Assembly (NCBI GenBank): GCA_035476635.1
Contig: DATILI010000117.1
Span: 1 to 16,053 of the forward strand
Source: DATILI01 sp035476635
GTDB lineage: Bacteria; Pseudomonadota; Gammaproteobacteria; Burkholderiales; Burkholderiaceae_C
Reading direction: 5' to 3'
Length of the DNA: 16,053 nt
In this document: positions 13,689 to 16,053 of the stretch, in pieces
Layout: every line of letters starts with the position of its first letter
Position numbering within the stretch: position 1 is the stretch's first letter
Translations under genes and position numbers: made by a program
The notes under the pieces: model-generated
What the model was told of the DNA's origin: nothing
Seen by the model: the letters and a program-made list of their open reading frames with translations, nothing else
Database searches by the model: none

Positions 13689-16052
13689 CTAGCGCCCCTT
13701 GGCCCCCTGCAGCTTGGCAAAGGCCGAGGCCATGGCGGACTGCGCGGCCGGCTCGTTGGTGCGGCGCGGCTGTTGCTCGTTGCGCCCTGCCCCTTCGAAG
13801 CGGTTGTCCCGCGGGCCACCCCGATCGCCTGGCTGGCGCGGCGCATCGCCTAGCTTCATGGACAGGCCGATGCGCTTGCGCGCCACGTCCACCTCCATCA
13901 CCTTGACCTTCACGATGTCGCCGGTCTTGACGACTTCGCGTGCATCGGTGACGAACTTGTGGCTTAGCTGGCTCACGTGCACCAGGCCGTCCTGGTGCAC
14001 GCCCAGGTCGATGAAGGCGCCGAACGCCGCCACGTTGCTGACCGTGCCTTCGAGCACCATGCCTTCGCGCAGGTCTTTGATGTCTTCCACGCCGTCGTTG
14101 AAGCGGGCCACCTTGAAGTCGGGGCGCGGATCGCGGCCGGGCTTTTCCAGCTCGCCCAGGATGTCCTTGACCGTGATCACGCCGAACTTTTCATTGGCGA
14201 ACAGTTCGGGTTTCAAGGTCTTGAGCATCTCGGCGCGGCCCATGAGTTCGCCCACCGGTTTTCCGGTCCTGGCCATCATCTGTTCCACCACCGGATAGGT
14301 CTCGGGGTGCACGCCGGTCATGTCCAGCGGGTTGTCGCCACCGCGGATGCGCAGGAAGCCTGCGCTTTGTTCGAAGGTCTTGGCGCCCAGGCCGCTGACG
14401 TCCATCAGCTGCTTGCGATTCTTGAAGGCGCCATTGGCCTCACGCCAGCGCACCACGGCCTTGGCCACCGTGCCCGACAGGCCCGAGACGCGCGTGAGCA
14501 GCGGCACGCTGGCGGTGTTGAGATCCACGCCGACGGAGTTCACGCAATCTTCCACCACCGTGTCCAGCGTACGTGCCAGCTCGCTCTGGTTCACGTCGTG
14601 CTGGTACTGGCCGACACCGATGGACTTGGGGTCGATCTTCACCAGCTCGGCCAGCGGGTCTTGCAGGCGCCGTGCAATGCTTGCGGCGCCGCGCAGGCTC
14701 ACGTCCACATCCGGCATCTCTTGCGAGGCAAATTCGCTGGCGGAATAGACCGAGGCGCCGGCCTCGCTGACCACCACCTTTTCCACCTGGCGCTCGATCT
14801 TGGCCAGGAGCTTGATGAGCTCGCCGGCGAGCTTGTCGGTCTCGCGGCTGGCCGTGCCGTTGCCGATGGCGATCAGATTCACGCCATGCTTTTCGCAGAG
14901 TTTGGCTAGCGTATGCAGTGAGCCATCCCAGTCCTTGCGGGGCTCGTGCGGGAAAACGGTCGCCGTCTCGACCAGCTTGCCCGTCGCATCGACCACCGCC
15001 ACCTTGACACCGGTGCGGATGCCGGGGTCCAGCCCCATCACCACGCGCGGGCCGGCGGGTGCGGCCAGCAGCAGGTCGCGCAGATTATCGGCAAACACCT
15101 TGATGGCCACCTTCTCGGCGTCTTCCCGCAGGCGCGAGAACAGGTCACGCTCGGTCGACAGGGATAGCTTCACGCGCCAGGTCCAGGCCACGCATTTGCG
15201 CAGCAGGTCGTCGGCCGGGCGGGCTGCATGGCTCCAGCCCACGTGCAGCGCGATCTTGCCTTCGGCAATCGAGGGCTTGCCGGGCTCGGGTTCCACGGGA
15301 AGCACCAGCTTGGCGTCCAGGATTTCGAGCTGGCGGCCACGGAACACGGCCAGCGCCCGGTGCGAGGGAACGCGGCCCACGGGCTCGTCGTAGTCGAAGT
15401 AGTCGCGAAACTTGGCCACGTCGGGGTTGTTCTCGTCCTTGCCGTCCATGCGCTTGGACTTGAACAAGCCCTCGGCCCAGAGCCATTCGCGCAGGCGCTG
15501 CACCAGCACCGCATCCTCGGCCCAGCGCTCGGAGAGGATGTCGCGCACGCCGTCCAAAACAGCCTGCAGCGTGGTGAAGTCCTCGCCGCCCTCGCCCTTC
15601 TCCGTCTTCACGAAGGCCGTGGCCTCCTCGGCCGGAACCAGCAGCGGATTGGCGAAGAGCTTGTCGGCCAGCGGCTCGATGCCGGCTTCGCGTGCGATCT
15701 GGCCCTTGGTGCGGCGCTTCTGCTTGTATGGCAGATAAAGATCTTCGAGTTCCTGCTTGGTCGGCACGATCGCGATCGCGGCGCGCAATTCGGGCGTGAG
15801 CTTGCCCTGCTCCTCGATGCTCTTGAGCACCGCCTCGCGGCGGTCTTCGAGTTCGCGCAGGTAGCCCAGGCGGTATTCGAGCTCGCGCAGCTGGATGTCG
15901 TCCAGCCCGCCGGTGACCTCCTTGCGGTAGCGCGCGATGAAGGGCACGGTGGCGCCGCCGTCCAGCAGCTCGACGGCGGCCTTGATCTGATGTTCCTGGA
16001 CCCGGATTTCCGTGGCAATTTGCCTGATGATTTTCTGCACGCTTCTGGTCAC
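13689..16052 (-). CDS. tex: Tex family RNA-binding transcription accessory protein (5' end at window edge)
   Basis: Up to 787 residues, essentially full length for Tex, a nucleic-acid-binding protein related to eukaryotic Spt6 and linked to transcription. Domains in order: N-terminal helical domain (LLDGGATVPFIARYRKE at 29-45, LEDLYLPYKQKRRTKG at 102-117), YqgF/RNase H-like fold (VMGLDPGIRTGVKVAVVD at 338-355, IGNGTASRET at 396-405), helix-hairpin-helix region (VDLNTASVPLLTRVSGL at 509-525), and an S1 RNA-binding domain (about 664-733: GMVLEGTVSNVAAFGAFIDL, DGLVHVSQLS). A low-complexity Gly/Arg/Gln/Asn-rich tail of about 55 residues follows. No in-frame ATG occurs before about residue 202, so the start must be a GTG (16052, or 16040, which would give a family-like start of MQKIIRQIA) or lie beyond the edge. 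HDOD follows 51 bases downstream. Confidence 0.95.
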   Translation of the reverse strand: MTRSVQKIIRQIATEIRVQEHQIKAAVELLDGGATVPFIARYRKEVTGGLDDIQLRELEYRLGYLRELEDRREAVLKSIEEQGKLTPELRAAIAIVPTKQELEDLYLPYKQKRRTKGQIAREAGIEPLADKLFANPLLVPAEEATAFVKTEKGEGGEDFTTLQAVLDGVRDILSERWAEDAVLVQRLREWLWAEGLFKSKRMDGKDENNPDVAKFRDYFDYDEPVGRVPSHRALAVFRGRQLEILDAKLVLPVEPEPGKPSIAEGKIALHVGWSHAARPADDLLRKCVAWTWRVKLSLSTERDLFSRLREDAEKVAIKVFADNLRDLLLAAPAGPRVVMGLDPGIRTGVKVAVVDATGKLVETATVFPHEPRKDWDGSLHTLAKLCEKHGVNLIAIGNGTASRETDKLAGELIKLLAKIERQVEKVVVSEAGASVYSASEFASQEMPDVDVSLRGAASIARRLQDPLAELVKIDPKSIGVGQYQHDVNQSELARTLDTVVEDCVNSVGVDLNTASVPLLTRVSGLSGTVAKAVVRWREANGAFKNRKQLMDVSGLGAKTFEQSAGFLRIRGGDNPLDMTGVHPETYPVVEQMMARTGKPVGELMGRAEMLKTLKPELFANEKFGVITVKDILGELEKPGRDPRPDFKVARFNDGVEDIKDLREGMVLEGTVSNVAAFGAFIDLGVHQDGLVHVSQLSHKFVTDAREVVKTGDIVKVKVMEVDVARKRIGLSMKLGDAPRQPGDRGGPRDNRFEGAGRNEQQPRRTNEPAAQSAMASAFAKLQGAKGR

Positions 16053-16053
16053 G

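Overview
The window is GC-rich, densely packed bacterial chromosome. Protein-level resemblances (the 4-hydroxybutyrate dehydrogenase-type enzyme, the YgfZ and Tex sequences, the PilZ inside a tmk-holB-ycfH cluster) and a short GC-rich intergenic repeat point to a beta-proteobacterium of the Burkholderiales, most likely Comamonadaceae. This assignment comes from recalled family sequences, not from a search. No rRNA, tRNA, CRISPR, insertion sequence or phage gene is visible.

Layout. (1) 1-269: left edge, with GC-rich imperfect hairpins and then an AT-rich stretch holding a good sigma-70-type promoter. It drives a small four-helix DUF2231 membrane protein on the + strand (270-752). (2) 779-5471, all on the - strand, read from right to left: mltG (septal glycan lyase), tmk (dTMP kinase), holB (clamp-loader delta prime), pilZ (type IV pilus protein), ycfH/TatD-type metallohydrolase, and an exported ankyrin-repeat protein. 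This is the classic mltG-tmk-holB-ycfH cluster with pilZ added. A palindromic GC-rich repeat separates tmk from holB, and a 10-bp hairpin lies between pilZ and ycfH. (3) 5501-6421 on +: ygfZ, divergent from mltG with only 29 bases between the chosen starts. (4) 6427-10505 on -: a tight three-gene unit of an HSL-type esterase, a YbgC-like thioesterase fused to a GNAT acetyltransferase, and an O-antigen-ligase/PglL-type membrane protein with a C-terminal TPR-like region. (5) 10601-11737 on +: an iron-dependent alcohol dehydrogenase closely resembling 4-hydroxybutyrate dehydrogenase (Gbd). (6) 11740-16052 on -: tex (5' end at the window edge), an HDOD protein, and a patatin-like lipase coupled to it by a one-base stop/start overlap.

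How the genes fit together. Groups 2 and 3 are housekeeping: nucleotide supply, replication, wall synthesis, Fe-S maintenance and pilus assembly. Group 4 combines acyl-ester hydrolysis, thioester hydrolysis, acetyl transfer and a periplasmic glycan ligase, but a joint role is only suggested by the gene order. Most of the window is ordinary. The items that merit a second look are the repeat that also shapes the end of tmk, the pilZ-ycfH hairpin, the thioesterase-GNAT fusion and its operon, a possible 14-codon leader peptide before the esterase, and the patatin with an atypical oxyanion loop.
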